From Steromphala cineraria (taxonomy: Eukaryota; Mollusca; Gastropoda; Trochida; Trochidae), in assembly GCA_916613615.1 (NCBI GenBank), contig OU744736.1:3728330-3792329 (forward strand): a stretch of 64,000 bases of DNA, in the 5' to 3' direction. The notes beneath the pieces were generated by a model. It had not been told where the DNA came from and ran no database searches. It saw only the letters and a program-made list of their open reading frames with translations. The position numbers and the translations under genes are program-made. Below, one piece after another: positions 26,469-38,599 of the stretch (its first letter is position 1; each line of letters begins with the position of its first letter).

Positions 26469-27101
26469 ATGAAGAAGCCTGCAAAGCGGCATCAGAGTTT
26501 AACAAGAAGAAGAGATCAAAACATTTTCCTTAAAACGGGTCAGAAGAATGCATATCGGACTTACAAGAAGAAAGCACCAATTTCTTATAGGAAACAAACT
26601 TCAATGACAAATAAGAAGATAAATGTTGAAGGAAAGAAAGAACTTAATCCTGCAGCTAATATGGACTTACTTCATACACAGAGAGGACGAAAGAGACAGC
26701 AAGATCAACATAGTCAGCAGAATCAACCGAGATTACATGATCAACAAGTTCAACAGGATCAAGCTCAGGATACAGGTCCACCTTTAAGGTCCAAAGACAG
26801 ACGAACCATAAAACTGTCCACAACCAGCGAGAGTTGTCGGTGCGGAGACACACTCAACAAGGTAAAAGCTTCCAACCAACAACCATTGTTTTATTTACAA
26901 GTTGGAAACAATCGACTCTTGGTATACGATAGAAAGAACAAATATTGGCAGATGTTATATCTGAGAGTTTCACTTGAAGATTATCGTGTATTCTTCACGG
27001 TTGAATGTAAATTATTCTATTCAAATAGGTACAAAATACGTTCAAAGTGTATGACTGGAAAGTCTAAAAAGACTCTTTTGGTTGTTAGAGATATTTTTTG
27101 A
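26469..27101 (+). CDS. Hypothetical basic, Lys/Arg/Gln-rich protein (orphan ORF or exon)
   Basis: Function unknown. From the first ATG the frame gives 210 residues; it stays open upstream to about 26349 without another ATG, so it could be the last exon of a spliced gene. Residues 1-75 are very rich in Lys and Arg. Residues 77-100 are Gln/Asp/His-rich low-complexity sequence. The last ~70 residues are compositionally normal, with alternating hydrophobic segments (FYLQVGNNRLLVYDRKNKYW, then YLRVSLEDYRVFF) and several Cys, and look like a small folded domain. No signal peptide or membrane segment is seen. The coding strand is purine- and C-rich and poor in T from about 26040, unlike the surroundings. 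A stop-free run this long is not expected by chance at this base composition. No homologue is recognised. Confidence 0.4.
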   Translation: MKKPAKRHQSLTRRRDQNIFLKTGQKNAYRTYKKKAPISYRKQTSMTNKKINVEGKKELNPAANMDLLHTQRGRKRQQDQHSQQNQPRLHDQQVQQDQAQDTGPPLRSKDRRTIKLSTTSESCRCGDTLNKVKASNQQPLFYLQVGNNRLLVYDRKNKYWQMLYLRVSLEDYRVFFTVECKLFYSNRYKIRSKCMTGKSKKTLLVVRDIF

Positions 27102-27124
27102 ATATGTATGAATGTATGAGATGT

Positions 27125-27880
27125 ATTTGAATGTCAGGGAACGAAAGTTATTTTTTTATTGACGCTACTAATCACATAAATGCCCTATCCATTGATAGCT
27201 TAGACAAGGAGTTTATCACAAAAGTAAAATAGAGTTTCGAGTTTGGTGGAATATGTATGACGAATATGATTTTCTTCTAAACAAGAAATTTGTTGAGTTT
27301 CTGCTAGTGCAAAACTGTTTTGTAAAACAATGCCTTTGTCTTTGACTTGGTTGTCCTTGGAAAGAATCGCTTTGTCTCCTTTACGAAAAATGTCGATACT
27401 CTTCAGTTAGTGTCGTATCGTTTGAGTCAAACACTATAATAAGAAATTACATTATGATTTAAAAATTGATACAATTCATGCAGAAAATGATAAATTTATT
27501 CTTGGGTCGAAATATGGGAATATACTTGCTTATGATTGTGAAACTATGATTGAAAAGTTGAAATTTATTTTTCCATCAAGAATTAAACGAAATGATTACG
27601 AGTTCACTTTTGTATAAACACTAATACATATCTCAATGCTGCATTTTCTTTGGTAAATACTAAATGTTTAATCTCCTGACGAAATATTCATCTAAAGCAT
27701 CGAAACAAAATGATTTCCCATGTTGCTTTGATAAAGTTGTTTCAATGTTTTGATGATTGCTATATCATTGTTTTCCGAATGAATAATTGCATTCGTTCAT
27801 CTGCAATAATTCGATGGTTCACAATAGAAGAGTCCCGTGAAGAGCTTTATATTCCCGAAATGAAACCTGATTTTGAAATT
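27125..27880 (+). other. Possible decayed coding sequence downstream of the basic ORF
   Basis: A series of plus-strand open segments follows in different frames: about 27135-27232, 27210-27345, 27315-27430, 27425-27617 and 27680-27880. Several are 40-70 codons long and could be pieces of one protein broken by indels, or could be chance open frames in AT-rich DNA. No domain is recognised. Only a protein-level search could decide. Confidence 0.2.
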
Positions 27881-27886
27881 GATAAT

Positions 27887-27908
27887 TATATATATATATA
27901 TATATATA
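27887..27908 (+). repeat. (TA)n microsatellite
   Basis: Eleven TA units directly left of the 27912-28050 palindrome. A shorter AT run, GATATATATATAAG, lies to its right at about 28077-28090. Confidence 0.9.
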
Positions 27909-27911
27909 CAT

Positions 27912-28050
27912 GTATATATTAACAAGAAGAAGATAAAGTTGAATTAAGTTTGGCAAACGTTTTCGGCCTGATGAAGCAGGTACAGGATGTACCTGCTGAA
28001 AACGTTTGCCAAACTTAATTCAACTTTATCTTCTTCTTTTTAATATGTAC
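27912..28050 (+). ncRNA. Long palindrome with hammerhead-ribozyme-like core
   Basis: Arms 27912-27964 and 27998-28050 are inverted repeats matching at 51 of 53 positions. Between them lie GGC, then CTGATGA (27968-27974), a perfect 10-bp inner hairpin (AGCAGGTACA, loop GGA, TGTACCTGCT) and GAAA (27998-28001). CUGAUGA, stem II and GAAA are the conserved core of hammerhead ribozymes, and this strand order is correct. A third helix is weak: GGC before the core can pair with GCC at 28008-28010 to make a short stem I, leaving AACGUU as a minimal stem III. The long arms could compete with that fold, so the copy may be inactive. Hammerhead motifs occur in Penelope-like elements and retrozymes of invertebrates. 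Confidence 0.45.
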
Positions 28051-28134
28051 TGCCATAGAGTTTGAACATTCTTTGTGATATATATATAAGAAAGAGTAAA
28101 CATCAGATGGTTCGGACTGGATCAATCTTCTTTA

Positions 28135-28176
28135 ATACGATGAATTCATTTCGACCATTATGTGGGTCTTGTCAAG
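28135..28176 (-). repeat. Degenerate hammerhead-like motif, minus strand
   Basis: Read on the minus strand it shows CTTGACA, then A, GACC, an eight-base loop CACATAAT, GGTC and GAAA. The arrangement is that of a hammerhead core, with CTTGACA in place of CTGATGA. Its TACGATGAATTCATTTCGAC half recurs twice near 46.1 kb. Confidence 0.35.
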
Positions 28177-29215
28177 TATATCATTTATAGATTTCAAAAC
28201 AAACAGTGAAATAAAATTTGTAAGTGTTTATTATAGAATATGGAGAGTATGTTATATGTGTTAATTAAGCGATTTGAAAACATTCAGTATAATCATTTCA
28301 AGCAATACATGTTCTTAGCTTGCAATTTGGTGTGCAATCGTAACAACAAAAAATAATGTTTTATCATGAAACCACATAGGATTGGGACAATGCAAACAGT
28401 TTCGTCCAAGCTTGTTTTATATCCTGCTTAGTTTTGTGAATTCTATTACTATCGTTGTTGTTGTCGATGAATATAATATATGCTTTGTCCTCTTTTTTTA
28501 TCATAAAGATAAACTTACACCATTTTACAGAAGTAATTGAATATTTCTATTTTTCAGAGTATAGAAACATCTCGGGCGGAAATATTACTTATACCCTCAA
28601 GTTCTTTTGAGTATTTTATTATATGAAGTTCCTGGTTTTAAAAAGACAGTTTTGCAAGTCCACTTAATTATATGATATGACCAGATCAATATGTTCAGAT
28701 TGAAGCTACTAATGCAGTGAAACTTACATCTGAATCATCATGAAATATTTATATCACAAGTGCTTGTTGCATGCTGTTTCTTGTTGCATCTTTACATGAA
28801 GAAAATGACGACCAATCTACTTGTAGTTAAGACTAGCTGTAGTGCCCCGAAACGGGGCGTTAATAGTATAATACGTTTTAACTAGATTGATGAATAAGTC
28901 ACATGAGTTCATATTATATTACTATGAGATTAAGAACGTTCGGCCATTGCTCTTTAATGAATAAAACTGCATTGTTTTCTTTTCCCTTCCTTCAGAAAAG
29001 TGAGGAAAATACAGGAAATACTAAACTTGATCAAAATATTTGAGCGATACTCATAGAAACAATGGTATTTCAATAACAAATTGAAGTATCGTACATCGTT
29101 AATTTGTTCAGCTGGTTTTTGAAAAATTAAATCAATATATAGTTTTCTTTTTTTCCCTTCAGAATAATGACATCCAAGAAAATAAGTTGAAAGTATTGAA
29201 AAGAAATAAGCTTAC
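28177..29215. other. AT-rich non-coding stretch
   Basis: No gene recognised. It contains one strong short hairpin at 28844-28858, and a few open frames of 40-60 codons without motifs. Confidence 0.4.
28844..28858 (+). other. GC-rich hairpin
   Basis: GCCCCG, loop AAA, CGGGGC: a perfect 6-bp GC-only stem in AT-rich surroundings. It may be the stem of a decayed repeat; no terminator function is implied. Confidence 0.5.
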
Positions 29216-29437
29216 TTAAAAGGACAGTCCTACCGGGGTATATTTGAGGAAATTTAAGAGAATGCATTGATGCATTCTATTCTGTGCCAAATTGTAAAAT
29301 CTAGAACAACTAAAACATTCACTTCATATATGAGAATACGTTTGAGATAATCATGTTATGATCATAAAGAAGTGTAGACGGGGAAATACTCTTCAGTTTT
29401 TTCCCAGCAAAATACCCCGATAAGACTGTCCCTTTAA
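29216..29437. mobile_element. TTAA MITE, type B
   Basis: 222 bp between TTAA sites. The left end reads TTAAAAGGACAGTCCTACCG and the right end, inverted, TTAAAGGGACAGTCTTATCG; about 23 of 26 terminal bases match. The ends differ from family A apart from the first bases. No coding capacity. Confidence 0.75.
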
Positions 29438-32226
29438 TTCTAATACCAAAAACGAAATGCGGGGAAGCTGAACGACATTACTTTGTTCATTGCTGTATCA
29501 TGTTTAGTGTTTTAAGCATGCTTTGAACCCTGTCAATTGTAGCAAATGGCGCGTTTTGTTATCATTCTATCAAAGAACGACATTGCTATAGTGATAGTTC
29601 GAATTATGTAGTAGCCGTGTAAAAATATTCCCTTGAAGGAACAACGTATTGCACAAATTGTACAAGGTCTCCTTTCCTTTGATTCAACAACATTCCTGCT
29701 TTACATACAATAGACCTGCAACAAATAATGAAAAGAGAAATTTCCTAACAGTAGGGAAGGGAAACAAGAGGGAATGTCACAACAAGATGAGAAGGTGAGT
29801 TTGGTCTATGAAACGAGAGCAAATACGCACTGTTTAGTGATTCGTGAAACAAGAAAATTAGACGATAAAAGCTTTTAAATGAACACATTTTACGAACATG
29901 AAACGCCTCAGACAAACCATGATTCTATGTTATGCAAACATATTATCAATTAAGCTATTTCCTTTAAATGCAATAAACGTAAAATCTTCTGAATGAAGAT
30001 CTAAAATGTCATATGTATTCGACAAAAACTGTTGGGCGAAAAGGCTGAGCTATTTAGTTGTTCCCAGCCACTTTATACCATTCTCTCCCAAAAGAGGCAG
30101 ATCAAGTCATACAATGTTAATCGAGCCTCTGTTCTTATTCGCCTAGTTTGTTGGGTAGAATGGCGGATAGCTAATTGGAGGTAATCAAAGTTAGTTGTGC
30201 AATCAGCGCGGCTGTTCTAAAATCATCATTTTGGTTATGGAACCACGGCAAAAGCACTATAAATGAACCACCCTTTCCGGTACATTCAGGCAAAAATGAT
30301 GCGATTTTTTTATTTTCAAAGTATTTTTTTTTACTGAACATGAAGAAAAGAGAAATAAATATAACTTCTGAATAACTTTTTTGCTGCGTCTTTTAAGGCA
30401 CTCACGGACTGAAACAAGTAACATTTTGAGAGCCTGCGTTTCAACGTTTTTCCTAGGCCACGAAACTAAATTTCCATTTCTGCCATGTCAACATCTTGAA
30501 AAAAGGCTTGATGCGGGGGTTTGAAACTGACGCGGGCGGAAACCAGAAACAAATTACTTTTTTCTAGGCCTTAAACTATTATTGTAATACTTGTTTAGGT
30601 TACTAAGCAACCATTTAAAGCAATATTATATAGTTGCTATGAACAACAAATTGTCACTTGCTAAAAATCAACATTTATGTTAAGTAGATAAATTTATGAC
30701 AGCAATCGACGATAATAGACAACATCAATACAAGAAACTGTTTATTTCCAAATGTCATTAGGTGACTTGGTTTGTCGGTGGTGTGTTGGTGTTCTTTAAA
30801 AATTTGTGGACATGTGAACTCTTTTGCCTATTTGTCATTTTCCTGTCACGTTTTCACGTAATCCAACGCTTTTTCAATGCGACTTATCTTGAGTGTTGAG
30901 TGTACGTTAATGATAAATCTAATAATAGAATTATTTGCGATATATCATCACTGATGAACGCACTCTTGTTGAAAGACGTAGAATGTTCCTTCGCTCAAAT
31001 TGGATACAAAGCAAGTGTTTCGTTAAAACATGTGAATTTTTCATTTACCTTAGAAAACCATAAGAAACGGAAGATGAAAATCGCTTGTGCAAATTGTTTT
31101 CTAATATGCATATCGCATATAAATATGATGTTTCCTCTGTTCTTGTCATAAATAGTATACAAAGTAACATGATTTTTGATCTAGCGAAAGAATATTATGT
31201 ATCAAACAGTTTAATTCTTTCTATAGGTGTATCAGATATACTTTTAGGGAATAAAGTAATTTATCATATTGTTCCTTCAGAATCATAAATGTATAATTGT
31301 GTTTAGGATTTCCCTTCCCATTGTTGAATAAACCCCCTGAAAGTCATGCAGGGCCAGTAACCCCTCGATGTCTTACCTAGGGTTTAATAAGTCTCTGGAA
31401 TTCAGTCAGGGAACAACCAATAACATTTTGACAAGATCTCTAATGGGCAGCTGGTACTTTCGGTTGCTATGTCTTGTAGTTCATGCAACGGAATTCATAA
31501 ATGATTACACAGGTGGTTGAAATAACACTCACACTTTTGCACACCAAAAAATTTAACATATTCTTTCATCAATGATTATCTTCCCGTCATTATGCAGATA
31601 AATATCCTTTCCTATATACATACATATATATAATCGATCATAGTCAAGTTTTCTAATTCTATGAATATAAACTTGTATGAATTAGTATTATAATGTCGCT
31701 GCTTCAAAAGTGCACTATATGAAGAGGAAATTTCAAGATCACAAAATCCTTGCAAAACAACTGTGTTTATATGACATCCAAGTGTTTCGCCTTGTCAAAA
31801 TTAACAAGTAGTTTTGAAGCTAATGAAAACTATTTTCATGTTTCTGTCATTTACTTGAGGCAATGCTGGTAATAGCGGATATTTCCTTTGTAGTTAATTG
31901 ATGATCATATGGTCACCCTCGTGTTAAGAAGAAAGAAATGTAGGTCGGTTCCAAAGGTATATATCTCATGTATATCCATGATCTTTAGCCGAACTCATAT
32001 TACTTTCTTTACACGGAGTAACCTTGTCACTTAGAAAATTTCTTAAACGCGAATTCAATCTTTACATGCATAGCGAAAGTATTACAGACACTATTGATAT
32101 AAGATTTGACAAACCGATTTATAAACATATTTTAGTTATTTTTTAAAGGATTCCAGATATAAAGTTAATCTTTCAAAAATCAAATCATGGAAAGTTATCG
32201 TTCGTAAAAATGCTAATTGTGTAGTC
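29438..32226. other. Non-coding stretch
   Basis: Holds copy 2 of the unnamed dispersed repeat (30056-30166). An RFX-like palindromic site, GTTACTAAGCAAC, lies near 30600. Open frames at 30900-31288 are short and unrecognised. Confidence 0.4.
30056..30166 (-). repeat. Unnamed dispersed repeat, copy 2
   Basis: The reverse complement aligns well with 42797-42893: shared CAAACT, GGCG, ATAAGAACAGAGG, TCGAT, AACATT, ATGACTT, GCCTCTT and GAGAATGGT in order. Similarity may extend past the upper end on the minus strand (CTTTGATT followed by CTCCAAT). Confidence 0.65.
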
Positions 32227-32589
32227 TTAAAGGGGCAGTAGCACGTTTTTTGATAATTTTATATTTCAAATATTTCACTGATAATTGTAAGTTAATGCTA
32301 AATGTATTATATTGACAGTGTTAACAATCTCATTACACAAGCCAATCATTCATAGTCAGAGGACAAAGTATTGAGATTCACATAAAATCCATTGGCGGCC
32401 ATTTTGTTGTGAACACCTTTAATTCATTTTGTGTAAGAACATGAATCGTATGGCTAAATTTTATGTTATATGTTTGAATTATTACTTCTCAATTTAGTTT
32501 CAATACATAGTCTTTCAACTGAAACCATTTATTTTTATTTTCCTGACATCACCTCATATTCCCCCTAAAACGTGCTACTGCCCCTTTAA
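32227..32589 (+). mobile_element. TTAA MITE family A, copy 4
   Basis: 363 bp, TTAA at both ends, forward orientation. It carries more substitutions than copies 1 and 2 but both TIRs are clear. Confidence 0.9.
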
Positions 32590-33224
32590 TATGAAAGATA
32601 AAAGGGTACAGTTAACGCTTAATTTTATTTTTCTTTATTTTGTCATCTAAAAAAAGAAACTTATTACAATTTTCTAATCCGTAAATATAAGAGTTGAATA
32701 ACATGATAACATGAAACGGGATTTTTTCAAGCTTGAAAAATTGTTTACATCATCAGTGAAATCAGTTTGCAAAATTGATTACTTTTAATTTAAAATTATA
32801 GAACTTAAAATAAAACCGACATACACCAAACAATGATGCCAAAATAGTAGATTTTCGTTGGTGATCAACCGTTTTCAAACACAATCTTAAACAAAATGTT
32901 ATGTATGTTGTAAGTGTAGAGTCCTTTCAGGGAACATATAATAATTTGACCAACAGAAAAAACTTACCAAACTCACGAACGAACCACAAAATTGAATTAT
33001 GAAATTGAAGAAGCAACTTGCACAACTGAAAAATTTAAGATTCATATTTATGAGAGAAAATACTAACCTTATATAATAAAATACGTTAATATGTGTTATG
33101 AAACACTTTCCAGGAATGAAACGGGATGTATAGTTCATAGAAGCATATCCTCTCGCGACAATGAACCGATTGCGAATGCTGGTTGAGACACCTTAATTGT
33201 AGTAACTGGTTCTCATAAGATACT

Positions 33225-33345
33225 GTGATCTTTGGCAAGGCACTTCATTCACATTCACAGTCAAACCAGCTGTGGATATGTATACCTGACAACAGGTTGT
33301 ACGGACCTAGATGATATCGTGAAGCACCCGTATGTTAGTTTAAAA
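33225..33345 (+). mobile_element. Diverged SINE fragment with conserved central block
   Basis: Contains TTGGCAAGGCACTTCAT, then CACATT, CCAGCTGT, TACCTGA and GTACGGACCTA in the same order as in the better-preserved SINE at 49943-50276 (minus strand). The tRNA-like head is missing or too diverged to see. Confidence 0.6.
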
Positions 33346-36300
33346 ATCAAATTATTCAGGGTAATAACAGGGATGTGAGCAGATTATTAGTACCTTGAAA
33401 AGGCGCAATCGAAATATCCTCCTAATAAAAGAACTGATTTGTACCTATTGGGTATTAGATAACACAAGCGTAAACAATTTATATAAAGATATGGAACTGG
33501 AAGTCAAGTACATTTAGAAAGTTATTCTTTTAAAAGAATTAAAAAACAATCGTGATTTCTTAACCATCTTAACAATCAGATAACGTTACACATCATCGTT
33601 CTTGTTACATTTCAACGTCTTGAAAATATCTTAGCACATAAATTTTAGGTCAGCATTTTATAAAGTGTACTACACATTTGACATTGATAGAGGTATTCTG
33701 ATTATATAAATCTTTATTGAATCTTATAAATACCTGATTGATTTTGATTATGACTGGTTTAAATTTAGGTCGCTAGCTTATGGCCTCCGGGTCTGGAATA
33801 CAATCAGGAAAGGAGGCACATTTAAGAAAAATATCATCCAGTTTTTTTATATTTCGTAAGAAGTCTTAAATGAAGGTCGAATAAGTTTTTCTGCCTGGCG
33901 GGAATTAGAATAAATTGATCAACTTTGTAAACTGGATCCGAGATTAATGCATCCACTTCCTGCTAGATAATGGATATCGTCACGCAAGGCATCGATTCGT
34001 TAACCTGAGACGACATCTTCAAGTGGACCATGATAAAGGGGATTTTAGTTTCTGCTTGAGCATTGTTTATTTTTTCCATTTAGATCGTTGAATTTACTCA
34101 AAATAAAGACATATTTGCTCTCGTGACGTTACTTGTTGTGCGCTTTTGAGCTTGTCGGTGACACCTACATGATGAATCATTTAAAAGGAGCACCACAAGT
34201 TTTTTAAATTTTGTTGTTCCAATCTTCACCATTAAATATTCGTTTATGTATGTACATTTCGTTATCCTTGAAAACCTTTAATAAACCTAAAACTTGTTTT
34301 GATGAACATTTAAACTTTCCAAATTATACGTTATAATCATCCACTTATTGTATTGAAACTTTGTAACATTCATCTCCTGATCACCAATGCAATGTTTATG
34401 TTTACAAATGCAGACAATGTAAACCTCAGTAAGTAATTAGATACCTTAGATGTAATATATCAGGCTCATATAATATTGGTATGGTTTCACTCATGTATTC
34501 AAATCGTTCATATATTGCAGTAAGACTACATTATGTAAGAGTTTTCAATAAAGTTATAAAAGATATTAAAACCCGATGTTAAATTGAATGTGTTCACATA
34601 TCATATTTCACACAAGTCAATTATGTAACAAAGGTTTCCCATGTAATGTACCTTTTACAAAATACCCTAAAAGGTTTTTTTAAAGTTAATTTCCAAAGCA
34701 CCTTTTTACGAATACGACGTAACAAAACTATTTCACATAATACATCCAATGAATGTAATGAAAAAAATATCTTGTAGCTTATTTCCATAGAAACAACTCT
34801 TTACGAAGGAAATTAGATCACACACGTGGAGATTGAATAAACTTCATGTGACGAATCCTTTTAGAACGTAAAAGGAGATTAAAAGAAATGAAGTCATTTG
34901 GAAAATGTTGCAAAGGAACTTGTTTTGACCAATATTTAAAAGATATGAAAATAATAAAATAATTGTCAACCTTCAGAAGTAAATTGGTATTCAATGAATA
35001 TTTATAAACTGAGTGTGAAATAAACAGAAAATGTTTGCATCAAAATATGTTGGTAAAAAGGCATTTACAAAAAAATTCTAAACCAATAATGAATGAAAAA
35101 TAGGTCTTATAAACAGATTCGTTTCCAATAAACTTCCAAGGTAGGGTTGAGATAAACCTCATTCTACAGATAGAATATTTGCCATTGTATATTAACCTTT
35201 TATACCTTAAAAAAACAGTAACAATACATTTTGAGGAGGATTTCTTGCTTGAAGGGGTGAAAGATAAAACCTGGAGGTGCATGCGAAGAGACAAATTACC
35301 TAGCACAATAGGCCAAGGGAAAACTATATAAACAAGATATACTCAAGACACGATATGCGTGAAGTGACATAGCCTCTATAAAATAAGACATTTTAAAGGA
35401 AGACACCTGTCCATTTTTTTAATATAAACACAAATTTCGTTTACCTTCTTGATGTAGCCGTAGACCTCTGCGGGAAAGAAGAGGTCCACAGCACCATGTA
35501 ACGTGTTCACATGTCTCACTTGAAACAAGTCGCTGATTACAAACTGCAAGATTCAAGATGGTTTTGATAAACGAACCTCATGTCAATGTTGGTATAATAA
35601 TGCAAAGAGTGACATCAGAGTGACATTTAACGTTGTTCCGCAAGACGTGGAAATTAAGATTCTTGTCGGATCGGTGACAGAAACTCATAGATTGAATCTA
35701 CACATCAGAATGCATCGAATTAAAATGGTGTAAAATTGGGAACTAAACATAGTCATGACGAATTTCAAGATGTCCTTTCTATGAATTGGTTACTTTACTA
35801 AAATTGGTTTACTTTCAATGTAACCTTCGCTTGGTGTATAATGTTGAAGATAAAAATGTTAATCATACTGTACAACAAAAAATGGGGAATCATGGATTTT
35901 TTCTTTCAAAATTATTTGAAACAAAACTGTATGTAAGGTAAGTTGCACATACGCAACAAGTAAACAATAAAGTCACTCTAAAAAAATCATATTTGTGGTT
36001 TATTTGCTTTTATTCTATTTAATTTATAAGTTTATTTTGTTTCTTTTCAGATGATAAACAAATATTTAGTTCAATTTTATTTAGGAATATTTCTGTTTAT
36101 CATGTTGGTCATGGTTATCTCCCATTTCTAATTTTGCTCATCATTGTATAGTATCTTTTTCATATACAGATAACAACAAGCACTGTTTGATACATATTAA
36201 ATGACGTTTTCTGTAGTTTGTTTGAGTTGTGAAATCACAAGGTTTATTTCTAAAATTATGTTATGTATTAACGCATTTTGATTCATTGTCACGATTCCTT

Positions 36301-37849
36301 TTGATTTGAACATATCTCATAACTCATAAGATTAAGTAGTATAAGCTTCGTTACATATATGGCTTGTAAAAGGATTACTTAAAGAGTCTGGAACACAAAT
36401 TAAATTTACACAATTAAATCACGCAGTAGAAATACAATTTCAAGAGCCGTTATTATCCACAGATCTCTATTTTATCCAACCAGAGTCCTGTAAAGTAAAC
36501 GCTGCTTAATAATAACTCGTATAATACGAAGTAAACCCTAAATGCACCAATTCTATAACACGGCATCATGTTAAATATAGCTTAAGGACATTCACGAGCC
36601 AGTTCAGAAAGGCGATACCAACGTCTAATTCCGTCTTTCGATCTAATTGATGTCTGCGAAATGTTGCGGATTTTGTGGTATAATTGTTTTAAAGAAGACA
36701 TACAAAATTAGATATTGAACTATTTCAGAAATTGAAAACGACCTTTATGATATAACTGAAGTGGAAGTGGACCTCAGAGTCGATGGGTGGGAAGGTGGGG
36801 TAGGAAGAGGAAAGGTGACTTTGAGGGCGACGCTGGGCCAAAAATTACATATACTCAAATATGTTCTATTTGTTCGGGGTTCTTTTAGACATAATCCTAA
36901 GTGACCTAAAAAGTTTGACAATTATCAAATTAACTCCAGTACCAGTAAGAAGACATAGGTTGATGACAGGTAGGTTTGTTTGGTTAACGGCGATGTTTGG
37001 GGTAGAACTGACTTTCATTCTCTTGGTGATTAAAAGCGAATTATAACATAAAATGATGATACGCTAAATGATATTGTATTCGCCACTGTTCTTGACAAAA
37101 ATCAAATTTGTGAACTCTTCAAGGTCCCCACCTCTTGATTTACAAATGGAATATTCATGTTTCATTTCAAGATTTTTATTTTTTATTTTGTTAAGTCATC
37201 TCATCGTTGCTTTTTTTCTCGTCGTGAATGCTATTTAAAATACATTTTAATGTAGCATTAAGTATAATATAATATAATTCAAAGAATAAAATGGAATAAA
37301 GGTATAAATATTTTAGGTATATTGCAATCTTATAGATGTCATTAACGTTTTGTACTATATTGTCTGGCTTGCAGGTAACAAACTCCTAAGCTTAATGTTC
37401 AACAATGAGAATATAAACACAAAAATAATATAATATTTTGCCTATAACAATTTATGATTAACAATATAACGTGTTATAGATATGGTTTCACATTTGATAA
37501 AAATACGTTTATGTTTTGTAAGCCATTTACAGGTACTGATAGAGACGATACAACCCAGAAGTGAGGTGTGGTAAAGAATCTTGGCTGTTTACACTATAAT
37601 CAAAGATGTAATGTTCAAGGACAGAAGCATGTGAGTGACTGACATTTACCCCAGTCAGGCAGGCCGGGTTTTTCATCTTCACGAAAACAAACATACAAAG
37701 TAACCATTTCCAAAAGAATAAATAAAATAAAATCAATTGTTCTATAATGAACGTATTATGTTCTTTTTAGCTGTGCGAATCCTAATCCATATCTCAAATG
37801 ATAAAAAGGTATTCTGAGTTTGAAAAGTGTTGATGGATTCATCTACTAC

Positions 37850-38130
37850 TGCAGATAATTTGACCAACTGAATGATTGCAGTTAAACTAATCTATTGACA
37901 AACATTTCTAGAATGATATTTTATAACATATGGCTCCTATTTTCTGTTATCAAGGCGTATGTGAAAACCTTCTCTCTGACTTATTTAATACATGTTATCA
38001 ATATTAGTATTGAAATTTCTTTTCAAATAGTGTATGGTTTTGCATTTACACTGGTGAAATACACAGCTCTCATATGAAGCGGCCGTAAAATAATTACAAA
38101 TGTCCCTTTGTCCGCAAGTGACGCGTTTGA
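37850..38130 (+). repeat. Diverged tandem duplication, first copy
   Basis: Aligns with 38600-38877 about 747 bases downstream. Shared blocks are GTTAAACTAATC, GAAAACCTTCT, TTTTCAAATA, GTGTGGTTTTG-like and ACAGCTCT followed by ATATGAAGCGG and CGTAAAAT. Confidence 0.65.
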
Positions 38131-38599
38131 ATGTTATTAGTGACCGATAGTCCTATATTGTTATTAACACAAATCAAGGATTTTTATACAGAAAATTGTC
38201 TTTTAAATGGTGTACCTAACTTGCACATGCGCTACGTAAATCTTTAAAGCGAAATTAAAATGGCCCCTCTCGGCCATCATACGAAAGTCCCTTTCATTAG
38301 ATGTTTAGGTTCCTGTAAACTATCGTATGAACTGTACTAAGTTCACGTGAACTCCAGTAACCTTCATATTCATTCTAAAATACAAAAGATAGACAAATTC
38401 TTAGTTTTCATATATTTCGAGAAAAATTTCTTACATACAAATAATTCGCATATGAATAATACTTAAGAGTGAATAATTAGTAAAATAGATATCTAAATAA
38501 ACACTTCGACGTCTGTAATCCCCTTTTCATCAACGCTACACTATTTTCTGCATAAACCTTCGAATGTACTGAACATCTTTAACACTGATAGAGGTGTTC

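Noticed and set aside
30590..30606. RFX-type X-box (GTTACTAAGCAAC)
   Set aside because: A single imperfect palindrome with no adjacent gene; it cannot be supported as a regulatory site.
30900..31288. Two overlapping-frame ORFs, the second faintly resembling the C-terminal part of ribosomal protein S2
   Set aside because: The resemblance is limited to a loose hydrophobic pattern over about 50 residues, with no S2 signature residues preserved. The frames are short enough to be chance in AT-rich DNA.
34184..34225. TTAAAAGGAGCACCACAAGT resembling a TTAA transposon end
   Set aside because: No inverted partner was found on either side. Similar lone candidates at about 35393 and 48175 were dropped for the same reason.
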